Made by a program: the position numbers and the translations under genes
Part shown: one piece after another, positions 47,208 to 56,365 of the stretch
Numbering within the stretch: the first letter of the stretch is position 1
How the letters are laid out: each line of letters opens with the position of its first letter
Assembly: GCA_026914155.1 (NCBI GenBank)
Contig: JAPPGH010000010.1
Coordinates: 1-64,000 of the forward strand
Direction: 5' to 3'
DNA length: 64,000 nt
DNA from: Candidatus Palauibacter rhopaloidicola
GTDB lineage: Bacteria > Gemmatimonadota > Gemmatimonadetes > Palauibacterales > Palauibacteraceae
Notes under the pieces: model-generated
The model's input: only the letters and a program-made list of their open reading frames with translations
Told to the model about the DNA's origin: nothing
Database searches by the model: none

Positions 47208-48526
47208 CGGCAGAGCTCGAGCCGCTCGAACCCGAGATAGGGGTGGAGAATCTCCGGCAGCAGGATCCCTTCACCCTCGCGGAAGCCCATTTCGAGCAAC
47301 ACCACCATGAGCCGGGCCAGGGCCAGCGCCGAACCGTTGAGCGTATGCACGTGCAGGGGGCGTCCCCCGCGCTCGGGCCGGAAGCGGATGTCCGAGCGCC
47401 GTGCCTGAAAATCCCCGTACGACGAGCAACTCGACACCTCGAGCCATGCCTCGACGCCGGGAGCCCAGATCTCCAGGTCGTACGTGATCGCGTTCGCGAA
47501 CCCGAGATCTCCCAGCGGGAGCAGAACCCGGCGGTAGGGGACTTCCAGCAGCTCGAGCACCCGCTCCGCGTGGCGGGTCAGGAGCTCCAGTTGCGCCTCC
47601 GATTCCTCGGGCCGGCAGATGCGGACGACCTCCACCTTGTCGAACTGGTGAACCCGCAGGAGCCCTCGCGTGTCGCGGCCCGCGGCGCCGGCCTCCCGCC
47701 GGAAGCAGGGCGTGTGCGCGACATACGCCAGCGGGAGGTCGCCCGCGGAAAGGATCTCTCCCCGGTGCAGATTCGTCAGCGGCACCTCGGCCGTGGGCAC
47801 GAGGAAGAGGTCGTCGGGGTCCGTCCGGTAGGCGTCATCCTCAAACTTGGGGATGTGGCCGGTCCCCAGCATCGAGTCCCGCGAGACGACGAGGGGGGGC
47901 AGGACTTCCAGGTATCCGTGCTCGCGGACGTGGAGGTCCAGCATGAACTGAACGAGCGCGCGGCTGAGGCGGGCGCCGCCCCCGACGAGGAGCGGAAAGC
48001 CGGAGCCCGCGATCTTCGCCCCGCGCTCGATATCCAGGACCGGCGTCTTGCCCCCCGGCAGCGCGCCGCCGCCGGGGTCCGTATGGCCGTGCGTGGCACC
48101 GAGCACCCAGTGCGGCGGTATTTCGCCCTTCCGCGGGGCACCCCACTCCGCAACCGTCGGCCCTTCCCCTTCCTCGCCGGGCGGGACGCGCGGGTCCGGG
48201 ATATTCGGGATCTGCAGGAGCCGATCACGCACTTCCGCCTCGGTCCGGGCGAGGTCCGCGTCGAGGGTCCGGATCCGCGCGGCCACGCGGCGCATGGCCT
48301 CGATCTCCGCCGATGCGTCCTCTCCCCTGCCCTTCGCGGCGCCGATCGCCTTCGACGCGGTGTTCCGCTCGGCCTTGAGGACTTCCACTTCCCGGATCAG
48401 GCGGCGGCGGACCTCATCCGCCCGCAGCGTCTCCTCCACGAGTCCCGCAGCGTGTGCGTCGCCGCGCTTCCGCATCGCGTCGCGGACGAGGTCGGGGTCG
48501 TCACGGAGGGTTCTTAGGTCAAGCAT
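47204..48526 (-). CDS. serS: Seryl-tRNA synthetase
   Basis: A 440-residue class II synthetase. N-terminal tRNA-binding coiled coil (about 30-105), then the catalytic core with LVPTAEVPLTNLH, FRREAGAAGRDTRGLLRVHQF (motif 2) and NGSALALARLMVVLLE (motif 3). An ATG start. Upstream of the histidine kinase with a GTGA overlap, and 33 bases downstream of a lipoprotein gene. Confidence 0.98.
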   Translation of the reverse strand: MLDLRTLRDDPDLVRDAMRKRGDAHAAGLVEETLRADEVRRRLIREVEVLKAERNTASKAIGAAKGRGEDASAEIEAMRRVAARIRTLDADLARTEAEVRDRLLQIPNIPDPRVPPGEEGEGPTVAEWGAPRKGEIPPHWVLGATHGHTDPGGGALPGGKTPVLDIERGAKIAGSGFPLLVGGGARLSRALVQFMLDLHVREHGYLEVLPPLVVSRDSMLGTGHIPKFEDDAYRTDPDDLFLVPTAEVPLTNLHRGEILSAGDLPLAYVAHTPCFRREAGAAGRDTRGLLRVHQFDKVEVVRICRPEESEAQLELLTRHAERVLELLEVPYRRVLLPLGDLGFANAITYDLEIWAPGVEAWLEVSSCSSYGDFQARRSDIRFRPERGGRPLHVHTLNGSALALARLMVVLLEMGFREGEGILLPEILHPYLGFERLELCR

Positions 48527-48559
48527 GCCGGTGCGGGGCGGGATCGGCCGGACAGGGCG

Positions 48560-49132
48560 TCACAGCGAGCCGTGCGTCCCCGGTTCGAGGACGATGTCTC
48601 CGCAATTCGGGTTCACCAGGTGGCGGAAGGTGATCGTGCCCGCTTCGGGATCGATCGAGAGCACCTGCAGCTTCGCGTAACGGCTGCAGGCGAGGAAGTT
48701 GTTCGGATCGACGCGACTGCGGGCGATAAGCACGTCCCCCGGCTCCACCGCGAGGGGCGCGTTCAGGGTGTACCCTTCCTCCGGGGCCTCGAGCACGGCG
48801 TCGAAGCGTTCTCCGGTCATCTGCAGTCCCGCGTCCGTTACGCTGTCCGCAACCGCCGAGAAGGGGACGAGTTCCGGCGCTCCGGCCCGGATCCGAAAGA
48901 GGAAGTCCCAGTTCAGCGTCTGGTCCACGCGGGCCGGAACCGCGAGTACGATGTCGAACGCCGGGGGATCTTCGAGGCGACCCGTCAGGTAGTCATACAG
49001 CGTGACCTCCGTCGGCGTGAGCGGAACATCGCCGAGGAAGGCATCGAACGGATCGTCGCAGGCCGTCGCCGCGACCGCGAGGATCAGCGCTCCGAGCCGG
49101 ACGGACGGGCGGGTTCGGTGTCTGGGGAACAT
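48560..49132 (-). CDS. Lipoprotein of unknown function
   Basis: A 190-residue protein with a signal peptide and lipobox (AVAATAC, Cys about residue 25). The mature part is mainly beta with FDIVLAVPARVDQTLNWDFLFRI and ends SRYAKLQVLSIDPEAGTITFRHLVNPNCG. I recognise no family. The ATG at 49132 is used; the frame is open 27 codons further. First gene of the serS-histidine kinase-uvrD run, divergent from the mannose-1-phosphate guanylyltransferase. Confidence 0.8.
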   Translation of the reverse strand: MFPRHRTRPSVRLGALILAVAATACDDPFDAFLGDVPLTPTEVTLYDYLTGRLEDPPAFDIVLAVPARVDQTLNWDFLFRIRAGAPELVPFSAVADSVTDAGLQMTGERFDAVLEAPEEGYTLNAPLAVEPGDVLIARSRVDPNNFLACSRYAKLQVLSIDPEAGTITFRHLVNPNCGDIVLEPGTHGSL

Positions 49133-49326
49133 GGCGCGAAAACTGTCGCCCGGGGGGCACTCGGGCAAGAAAAAACACCCCGGCGAAGCGGGATCGCCCG
49201 ACCGGGCCGGCAACGTGGCGCGGCACCCGCGGCGTCCGTAGCTTGGCCGCGTCGCGGCCGGCCCGCGGCGGGAAGATCCCGGCGCACGCGAAGGGCGGTT
49301 CGGAGGACGGGAGGGAGGCTCTGTCG

Positions 49327-50373
49327 GTGCACCTCGAGGCGTACTGCGCGGTCCTCGCGGGCGGGATCGGCCGCCGGTTCTGGCCCGCGTCGACCCCGGC
49401 CCGTCCGAAGCAGCTCCTGCCCCTCGCCGGCCCCGAACCGCTCATCGACGACACGCTCGCCCGCGCCGTCGCGCTCGTGGGCGCCCCGCGCGTGCGGGTC
49501 GTCGCGGCCGAACGCCTGGTGAAGCTCATGCGTCCGAACCTGGATGCGGCGGGCGTCGCGGCGCTCGTGGAGCCGGAGGCGCGCGGAACCGGGCCGGCCC
49601 TCGTGTGGGCCGCCGCCGAAATCGAGCGGACTCAGCCGGGCGCCCTGATGATCTCCATGCACGCGGACCACCGCATCGAGCCCCCGGAGGCGCTCGCCGA
49701 GACGCTGCGGCCCGCCCTCCACGCGGCCCGGGACGGATACCTGTGCTGCGTCGGCGTGCGGCCGGACCGCCCGGAGACCGGGTTCGGGTACCTCGAGACC
49801 GGGCGAGACACCGCGTCCGGCGCCCGGGAGGTGCGGCGCTTCGTGGAGAAGCCGGACCCCGCCACGGCCCGGGAATACCTGAAGTCGGGACGCTTCCTGT
49901 GGAACTCCGGCATCTTCGTGTGGCGGGCCGCCGACCTGCTCGAGGTGGCCCGGCGCCGCGCGCGCGAACTGGCGGGCGCGTGGCCGGCGCTCGAGCGGGG
50001 CGATACAGAGGGTTTCTTCGCGCGTGCCGAGCCGGTCGCGATCGACGTCTGCGTGATGGAGCGAGCCGAGCGCGTGGCGGTCGTCGAGGCCCGCTTCGCC
50101 TGGGACGACCTCGGCGTGTGGAGCGCGCTCCTGCGCTCCCGGGAGGTGGACGATGCGGGGAACGCCTCGGTCGGCTCCAGTCGTCTCATCGACGCGGCGG
50201 ACAACGTCGTGTGGACCGAGTCCTGCCGGGCCACCGTCATCGGAGTGTCGGGCCTCGTCATCGTGGAGGCGAACGGCGAACTCCTCGTGATGCCGCGCGA
50301 AGAGGCCGCGGAACTCGACGCTCGTCTGGGACGGAGCGATCCGGATACTCCTTCGTCCGAAGCGCCACGTTGA
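49327..50373 (+). CDS. manC: Mannose-1-phosphate guanylyltransferase
   Basis: A 348-residue nucleotidyltransferase making GDP-mannose. Signature LAGGIGRRFWPASTPARPKQLLPLAG near residue 10, then MISMHADHRI, FVEKPDPATAREYL and WNSGIFVWRA. It lacks the C-terminal isomerase of bifunctional forms. GTG start (49327), with GGGAGGGAGG about nine bases upstream. Its stop overlaps the TTG of the next gene (TTGA). Confidence 0.92.
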   Translation: MHLEAYCAVLAGGIGRRFWPASTPARPKQLLPLAGPEPLIDDTLARAVALVGAPRVRVVAAERLVKLMRPNLDAAGVAALVEPEARGTGPALVWAAAEIERTQPGALMISMHADHRIEPPEALAETLRPALHAARDGYLCCVGVRPDRPETGFGYLETGRDTASGAREVRRFVEKPDPATAREYLKSGRFLWNSGIFVWRAADLLEVARRRARELAGAWPALERGDTEGFFARAEPVAIDVCVMERAERVAVVEARFAWDDLGVWSALLRSREVDDAGNASVGSSRLIDAADNVVWTESCRATVIGVSGLVIVEANGELLVMPREEAAELDARLGRSDPDTPSSEAPR

Positions 50374-51566
50374 CGACGCTGGTCATGTTCGACGACGAGC
50401 AGGCGGACGGCTGGGCCCCTTTTGCGCTCACCCGGCCGTGCGGCGAACTCGTCTTCGGCCGCTGGACGTTGCGCGAGCGGCTGGAACGGGTCGCGCGGGC
50501 GCGCCTGGCCGGTCACGTGACCCGCCCGTGGCTGCGCCGGTACGCGGAGCCCGGAGCGCCGCGCTGCCTGGACGCGGACGGGCTGTCCGCGCCCTGCAGC
50601 GCATGGAACGCGCGGGCGGTGCCGTCACTCGACGCGGCGTGGAACGATGCGCCCGCCAACCTCTGGGTCGCCAACCGGCTGGCGGGCGTCCGCCTGGGCG
50701 CCGACACCGAGCCGCCGCGGGCGGACTGGTTCGCCGCGCCCCGCCCCCGGCCCGGGCTGCCCGACCGCGACGTACCCGGCGTCTGGCTCCAACACCCCTG
50801 GGATCTCGTGTCCGCCGGACCCGACCGGCTGACGGCGGACCTCGCGGCTGCGCCGGGCCCGGAAGCGCCGGAGCTGCCCGACGGCTGCTGGCGCCTCGGC
50901 GACGCTCCGATCCGCCTCGGCGAGGGAGCGGACGTGGAACCCGGCGTGCTCTTCGATGCGCGGGAGGGCCCGATCGAACTCGGTCCCGGAGTCCGGGTCC
51001 GCACCGGCACCCGCCTCGGCGGACCGCTCTACGCGGGCGCCGGCTCTCAGCTCCTCGGCGGCCACATCTCCCGCTTCTCGGGGGGACCCCGCTCCCGCGT
51101 GCGGGGCGAGGTCGACCGCGTCACGATGCTGGGCTATTCGAACAAGGCACACGACGGGTTTCTCGGACATGCGTACCTCGGCCGGTGGGTGAACCTCGGC
51201 GCGGCCACGGTGAACAGCGATCTCAAACACACTTATGGCTCGATCCGGGTGGGGCCGCCCGGCGCGCGGCGGGACACCGGGCTCGTGAAGTTCGGCTGCC
51301 TGCTCGGCGACCACGTGAAGACCGGCGTCGGCACTCGGCTCGAGACCGGCACGGTCGTCGGCGCCGGCTCCAGCCTGTTCGCCGCCGAGTCGCCACCGCG
51401 GTGGGTGGAGCCCTTCTCGTGGGGAGGGGGCCGGAGCCCGGAAACGCATCGTCGCGGCGATTTCCTCTCCACCGCCGTCCGGGTCGTCGAGCGCCGGGGA
51501 CTCGAAGGGACCCCGGAGTTCCGTGACTGGCTGGGCGACGTCTGGGACGAGGCCCGCGGCTCGTGA
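50370..51566 (+). CDS. GlmU-family putative sugar nucleotidyltransferase (NTP_transf_4 + left-handed beta-helix)
   Basis: A 398-residue protein. The N-terminal part reads TTLVMFDDEQADGWAPFALTRPCGELVFGRWTLRERL, as in the NTP_transf_4 group of Bacteroidota. The C-terminal half is a hexapeptide left-handed beta-helix (IELGPGVRVRTGTRLGG, NSDLKHTYGSIRVG, TGVGTRLETGTVVGAGSS). The family is annotated as a putative sugar nucleotidyl/acyl transferase, with the substrate unknown. TTG start by overlap with manC; an ATG five codons in is possible. Its N-terminal head is shorter than that of GlmU. Confidence 0.85.
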   Translation: MTTLVMFDDEQADGWAPFALTRPCGELVFGRWTLRERLERVARARLAGHVTRPWLRRYAEPGAPRCLDADGLSAPCSAWNARAVPSLDAAWNDAPANLWVANRLAGVRLGADTEPPRADWFAAPRPRPGLPDRDVPGVWLQHPWDLVSAGPDRLTADLAAAPGPEAPELPDGCWRLGDAPIRLGEGADVEPGVLFDAREGPIELGPGVRVRTGTRLGGPLYAGAGSQLLGGHISRFSGGPRSRVRGEVDRVTMLGYSNKAHDGFLGHAYLGRWVNLGAATVNSDLKHTYGSIRVGPPGARRDTGLVKFGCLLGDHVKTGVGTRLETGTVVGAGSSLFAAESPPRWVEPFSWGGGRSPETHRRGDFLSTAVRVVERRGLEGTPEFRDWLGDVWDEARGS

Positions 51567-52405
51567 GCCTGACCGTCGCGTCGCTGGGGTCGGGCAGCCG
51601 CGGCAACGCGTTCCTCGTGGAGGGCGACCGCGCCCGCGTGCTCGTCGATGCGGGGTTCTCCGGGGTTCAGCTCGCCCGCCGGCTCGCCGCACTCGACGTG
51701 GAACCCGAGGCCGTCGACCTCGTCGTCGTCACGCACGAGCACCGGGACCACGCCGCGGGCATCGGCATCGGTGCACGCCGCTGGGGCTGGCCACTCGCGA
51801 TGAACCCCCCGACACGCCGCGCCTGCGCCCCCCTCCTGCGCGGGCAGGAGCGATGCGGAGACCTGCCGCTCAGGGGACTGGAGATCGGCGACCTCGCGAT
51901 CGAGGCGGCCCCCACCGCGCACGACGCCGCGAAACCCGTCGCCGTCACGGTCCTGCACCGGCCCACGGGCCTGCGCGTGGGGATCGCGACGGACCTTGGG
52001 AGACCGACGATGCCCGTCCGCGTGGCGCTCCGGGAGTGTGCCTTTCTCGTCATGGAAGCGAACCACGATGAACACCGTCTCCGCGCTGCTTCCTATCCCT
52101 GGCGGGTCAAGCAGCGGATCGGGGGCAGCCGCGGACACCTCTCCAACCGCCACGCGGCCGAGTTCGCGCGCGAACTCGCGCACCCCGGACTGGGCGGGAT
52201 CCTGCTCGCCCACCTGAGCCAGGAGTGCAACGACCGGGAACTCGCCCTGGACAGAGTCGCCGAGGGCCTGGCGCCGGCGGGATACGATGGACTCCTGGAC
52301 GTCGCCGCCCAGGAGGAACCCAGCCCCCGCTACGACGTGGCCGCGCTCGCGAGGGCCCGCGCCGGCACCGAACAACTCTCCCTGTTCAGCGGAGCAGCAC
52401 CCTGA
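51563..52405 (+). CDS. WalJ/YycJ-like metallo-beta-lactamase-fold hydrolase
   Basis: A 280-residue MBL-fold protein. Metal motif THEHRDHAAG, then APTAHDAAKPVAVTVL, IATDLG and LAHLSQECND. This matches the YycJ/WalJ exonuclease-like group. The GTG overlaps the previous stop (GTGA). Its last 20 bases overlap the 3' end of rseP on the other strand. Confidence 0.93.
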   Translation: MSLTVASLGSGSRGNAFLVEGDRARVLVDAGFSGVQLARRLAALDVEPEAVDLVVVTHEHRDHAAGIGIGARRWGWPLAMNPPTRRACAPLLRGQERCGDLPLRGLEIGDLAIEAAPTAHDAAKPVAVTVLHRPTGLRVGIATDLGRPTMPVRVALRECAFLVMEANHDEHRLRAASYPWRVKQRIGGSRGHLSNRHAAEFARELAHPGLGGILLAHLSQECNDRELALDRVAEGLAPAGYDGLLDVAAQEEPSPRYDVAALARARAGTEQLSLFSGAAP

Positions 52406-53489
52406 GCACGTCGTTGCCCACGGCCCACACCATGAGGGCGAGCACGAAGACCATCCCCACCGTCGTGAACCGCATCCGCGCCTCGACGCTGACCGGCCGG
52501 CCACGGACCGCCTCGATCCCGAGGAAGAGCAGGTGTCCTCCGTCGAGGACGGGAATCGGCAGCAGGTTGAAGATGGCGAGATTGACGCTGATGATCGCCA
52601 TGAAGCTCAGGAGCTCCCAGAATCCCGCGCGCGCGGCGCGGCCGGAAATCTCGCCGATCAGGATGGGGCCGCCGACATCCCGCGCCGAACTTCGTCCGGT
52701 GACCAGGTCTCCGAGGAACTGAAGGATGGCGCCGCCCCAGTAGGTTGTCGTCGACCACCCGTGCCCCAGCGCCGCGACGGGACTCGCCCGACCCCCGTCG
52801 GCACCGACGGAGATCCCGACGCGCCCGACCGTTCTCGATTCTCCCGTGAGATCCGAGTATTGCTCGACCGTCTCGGGCGTCGCGACGAAGGTGAGTCGCT
52901 CCCCTTCCCGCTCAACGACGATCTCGATGGGTTCGCCCGGGCGGCGCTCGATCCGCATCGTCACCTGCGCGGGGTCGTGCACCGCGGCGCCATCCACGCG
53001 CAGGATCAGGTCGTCGCTCCGAAGCCCCGCCTCCGCCGCGGGCGACGCGGGCGCGACCTCGGCGATCCGCGGCTCGAACACGCCACGCCCCATCGCGACC
53101 GCCGCGAATGCGACGACCGCGAACAGCCAGTTCATGATGACGCCGGCCGAGATCGCGAAAACGCGGGCCCAGAGCGGCTTCCCGTCGAAGTCTCCGGGCC
53201 CCGGGCCCGCTCCGCGCCGCGCCGTCTCCGCCGGGTCGCCTCCGCCCTCGAGCGGGGACGTCACTTCCTCGTCCGCCATCCCCGCCATCCGGACGTAGCC
53301 GCCGAGCGGGATCCATGAGAGGACATACTCCGTTCCACCGCGCCGGAACCCCACCATCTTCGGGCCCAGGCCGATCGAAAACCGCGGCACATCGATTCCG
53401 ACGCTCTTGGCGGCGGCGAAATGCCCCAGTTCGTGCACGAAAATGAGCACACCCAGGACAAGGATGGTCACCAGAATCGTTACGATCAC
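52386..53489 (-). CDS. rseP: Site-2 intramembrane protease RseP
   Basis: A 367-residue M50 protease that cuts anti-sigma factors or lipoprotein signal remnants in the inner membrane. Zinc motif VHELGHFAAAK near residue 19, PDZ domain in the middle (PAAEAGLRSDDLILRVDG), and NLLPIPVLDGGHLLF near 310. One PDZ domain is apparent rather than two. GTG start overlapping the dxr stop. Confidence 0.95.
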   Translation of the reverse strand: MIVTILVTILVLGVLIFVHELGHFAAAKSVGIDVPRFSIGLGPKMVGFRRGGTEYVLSWIPLGGYVRMAGMADEEVTSPLEGGGDPAETARRGAGPGPGDFDGKPLWARVFAISAGVIMNWLFAVVAFAAVAMGRGVFEPRIAEVAPASPAAEAGLRSDDLILRVDGAAVHDPAQVTMRIERRPGEPIEIVVEREGERLTFVATPETVEQYSDLTGESRTVGRVGISVGADGGRASPVAALGHGWSTTTYWGGAILQFLGDLVTGRSSARDVGGPILIGEISGRAARAGFWELLSFMAIISVNLAIFNLLPIPVLDGGHLLFLGIEAVRGRPVSVEARMRFTTVGMVFVLALMVWAVGNDVLRVLLR

Positions 53490-54652
53490 TCAGCGTCTCC
53501 CGACTTGGACTCCCCATGTAGATCGCGGGCGATGGCGCGCGCGCGGGCATCGACTCGCCGCGCATCTTCCACCGATTCGACGGCGCGCGACGAGAACCGT
53601 TCCAGCGTACGAAGGACGACATCGGCGAGTTCCCTGAAGCCGACGTCCCCGGAGAGGAACCTCTCGACCGCAACCTCGTTGGCCGCGTTGAAGGCAACCG
53701 GAAACTCGCCTCCCGCCTCTCCCGCCGCGACCCCCGCGCGGAAGAGCGGAAAATCCTCTTCTCGCACCGGTTCGAACTCCAGCGGACCATCCCGAACGGG
53801 GTCGAACCCCGCTTCCCGGCGTGCGTCATCCAGCCGGTCGGGGTAGCCGAGCGCCCACAGGATCGGAATCTCCATCGAGGGCCGGCCCAGCTGCGCGAGC
53901 GAGGAACCGTCCCGGAATTCGACGATGGAGTGGACGATCGACGTGGGGTGCACGACGACCTCGATGCGTTCGTAGGGGAGGTCGAACAACGTGTGCGCCT
54001 CGATGACCTCGAGCGCCTTGTTCGCCAGGGTGGCGGAGTCGATCGTGATCTTGGCCCCCATCGACCACGTGGGGTGACGCAGGGCATCGGCCGGCGTCAC
54101 GGTGGCGAGTCGCGGTGCCGGCCACTCGCGGAAAGGACCGCCCGAAGCCGTGAGGGTGACCCGCGCGACCTCCGATACGGGACGGCCGGCGAGGCACTGG
54201 TGGACCGCGGAGTGTTCGCTGTCCACGGGCAGAAGTTCGCCGCCGCCGCGGCGCAGCGCCCGCATCACGAGGTCTCCTCCCGCCACGAGCGACTCCTTGT
54301 TGGCGAGTGCCAGCCGCTTTCCCGCGCCGAGCGCCGCCAGCGTCGCGTCGAGCCCGGCGAACCCCACGACCGCGTTGAGCACGATGTCGATCCCGGACGA
54401 TCCGGCGGCCTCCGCGAGCGCAGCGGCGCCAAAGCGCCATTCTCCGCCCCATCGCGGCGCGAAGTCCTCCGGGGGTGGAGTCCCGAGGACGACGAAGTCA
54501 GGGTTCTCGTCGAGCGCGAGCGCGTCGAGCGCCTCCCAGCGGCGGTTCGCGGTCAGAACGGTGGCGCGAAACCGCGCCGGGTGGCGGCGGATCACCTCGA
54601 GTGTACCCCCGCCGACGGATCCCGTGGCGCCGAGGACGGCGACGTGCTTCAA
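53486..54652 (-). CDS. dxr: 1-deoxy-D-xylulose 5-phosphate reductoisomerase
   Basis: A 388-residue MEP-pathway enzyme. NADPH site LGATGSVGGGTLEVIRRHP at the N-terminus, ALANKESLVAGGDLV, PVDSEHSAVHQCL and WSMGAKITIDSATLANKALEVIEAH. Start is a TTG with GGAGG seven bases upstream. It sits between cdsA and rseP, as in many bacteria. Confidence 0.97.
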   Translation of the reverse strand: MKHVAVLGATGSVGGGTLEVIRRHPARFRATVLTANRRWEALDALALDENPDFVVLGTPPPEDFAPRWGGEWRFGAAALAEAAGSSGIDIVLNAVVGFAGLDATLAALGAGKRLALANKESLVAGGDLVMRALRRGGGELLPVDSEHSAVHQCLAGRPVSEVARVTLTASGGPFREWPAPRLATVTPADALRHPTWSMGAKITIDSATLANKALEVIEAHTLFDLPYERIEVVVHPTSIVHSIVEFRDGSSLAQLGRPSMEIPILWALGYPDRLDDARREAGFDPVRDGPLEFEPVREEDFPLFRAGVAAGEAGGEFPVAFNAANEVAVERFLSGDVGFRELADVVLRTLERFSSRAVESVEDARRVDARARAIARDLHGESKSGDAE

Positions 54653-54692
54653 GCCCCGGCCTCCGGGAAACCCGGTCCGCCGCCGGCCGCCC

Positions 54693-55544
54693 TCACGCGA
54701 AGAGGAGGAAGAGGAAGGCGGCCGGGACCGCCCACAGGATGGAATCTAGCCGGTCCAGCATGCCCCCGTGCCCGGGGAGCAGACCGGACGAGTCCTTCAC
54801 GCCGCACTCGCGCTTGAGGGCGGACTCCGCAAGATCCCCGATGATCGCCAGTCCCGTCACGACCAGCCCGAAGGCCAGCGTGGAAACCAGGTCCAGCGCC
54901 CAGATGTCCGGGAGGAGAAATCGTGGATAGAGGACGGCCGTGGCGATGCCCGCCAGCAGGGCGCAGACGGCTCCCGCAACCGTCTTGTTCGGGCTCACGC
55001 GGGGCGCGAGCGGGCGTTTCCCGAGCGCTCGTCCGCCGAGGTAAGCCGCCGTGTCGGCGAGCCACGTGATGACGACCGGAAGGAAGAAGAGAAGTGTAGC
55101 GGCCATCCGCCCGGCGCTCGCATCGTCGCCGGGCGAAAAGGGGAGTCCGCCTTCGCGCAGGGGGACGCCCAGCGCGAGCAGTCCTCCGACGTAGAAGACT
55201 CCGAAGGTCGTGCAGGCGGCGGCCCGGATCGGCCGCTCCGGGAGGTCCACCGTCGCGAGCGCGAGCGCGGGGAAGGCAAGCATCAGGCCCGCCGCATAGA
55301 ACCCGCCGCCCTCGAGACCGCCGGCGAAGACGGCGAACGGGAAAAGAAACGCGGCCACCGCTCCGGGCAGCGCGAGGACCCGCGTTCCCGTCCCGCGCAT
55401 CATCGCCGCGAATTCCCGGTAGCCGAGCGCGGCCGCCGCGCCCAGCCCCGCGACGAAGACGACCCCGCCGGCGTAGGTCACCAGCGCACAGAGGGGGACC
55501 CCGACCCCCGCGACCGCGAGTCTCTTCCGGAGGTTGGAGCTCAT
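54693..55544 (-). CDS. cdsA: Phosphatidate cytidylyltransferase
   Basis: A 283-residue integral membrane enzyme making CDP-diacylglycerol. Seven or so helices and the signature GDLAESALKRECGVKDSSGLLPGHGGMLDRLDS at the C-terminus; APRVSPNKTVAGAVCALLAG precedes it. ATG start, 16 bases downstream of uppS; 40 bases upstream of dxr. The uppS-cdsA-dxr-rseP order is classic. Confidence 0.97.
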   Translation of the reverse strand: MSSNLRKRLAVAGVGVPLCALVTYAGGVVFVAGLGAAAALGYREFAAMMRGTGTRVLALPGAVAAFLFPFAVFAGGLEGGGFYAAGLMLAFPALALATVDLPERPIRAAACTTFGVFYVGGLLALGVPLREGGLPFSPGDDASAGRMAATLLFFLPVVITWLADTAAYLGGRALGKRPLAPRVSPNKTVAGAVCALLAGIATAVLYPRFLLPDIWALDLVSTLAFGLVVTGLAIIGDLAESALKRECGVKDSSGLLPGHGGMLDRLDSILWAVPAAFLFLLFA

Positions 55545-55560
55545 GCCGGACCCGGCGACC

Positions 55561-56316
55561 TCACGCCTTCACCAGCCCGAATCTCCGCTCGCGGCGCCGG
55601 TAGTCGACGAGCGCGGCGAAGAGGTGCTCGCGGGTGAAGTCGGGCCACAGGACGTCCGTCACGAAGAGTTCCGCGTATGCGAGCTGCCAGAGGAGAAAGT
55701 TGGAGATGCGCTGCTCTCCCGAGGTACGGATCAGAAGGTCCGGATCCGGCCAGTCGCTCGTCAGGAGTTCCGCGCCGAAGCGTTCCGCGTCGATCTCCTC
55801 CGGGGCCAGCTCGCCCTCCAGGCAGCGCTGGGCGAGCGTTCGCGCCACTCCCGCGAGTTCCGCGCGCGACCCGTAGCTGATCGCGAGGTGCACTTCCAGG
55901 GCCGTCCCGCCCTCCGTCGACTTCTCGAGTTCCACGATCGCCTGCCGGGCCTCCTCCGGAAGCCGCACCCGGTCGCCGAACACGGTGACCCGGATTCCGT
56001 GCCTGACGAGAGCTTCGCGCTGGCTCCTCACGTACTCCTGGAGGAGCATCATCAGCGCTTCCACCTCCATGGAAGGCCGGAACCAGTTCTCATCCGAGAA
56101 TGCGTACAGGGTGAGGTGGGCCACGCCGGCTTCCACCGCCCCTTCGATGATCTCGCGCACCGCCGTCATGCCCGCGCGGTGCCCTTCCCATCTCGGCAGG
56201 CCACGCTGCCTCGCCCAGCGGCCGTTGCCGTCCATGATGACGGCGACGTGCGTCGGCACCTCACCCTGCCGCACGGCCTCGAGGGCCGCCGTCATTCCGC
56301 GCTTGTTCCCGCTCAT
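55561..56316 (-). CDS. uppS: Undecaprenyl diphosphate synthase
   Basis: A 251-residue cis-prenyltransferase. HVAVIMDGNGRWARQRGLPRWEGHRAG and LTLYAFSDENWFRP are the substrate and metal signatures, and PDLLIRTSGEQRISNFLLWQLAYAEL is the C-terminal one. I list the ATG at 56316. A TTG at 56325 has a better-spaced GGAG and could be the real start. Confidence 0.96.
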   Translation of the reverse strand: MSGNKRGMTAALEAVRQGEVPTHVAVIMDGNGRWARQRGLPRWEGHRAGMTAVREIIEGAVEAGVAHLTLYAFSDENWFRPSMEVEALMMLLQEYVRSQREALVRHGIRVTVFGDRVRLPEEARQAIVELEKSTEGGTALEVHLAISYGSRAELAGVARTLAQRCLEGELAPEEIDAERFGAELLTSDWPDPDLLIRTSGEQRISNFLLWQLAYAELFVTDVLWPDFTREHLFAALVDYRRRERRFGLVKA

Positions 56317-56365
56317 GCGGCCCAAGCTCGCTCCGCATGGGCGGGAGTGTCAAAGTTGGCCGCGA

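Noticed and set aside
49170-49192. CCCG/CGGG hairpin with a minus-strand T6 tract upstream of the lipoprotein gene
   Set aside because: The stem is four pairs, three bases separate it from the T tract, and no upstream minus-strand transcript is evident to terminate.
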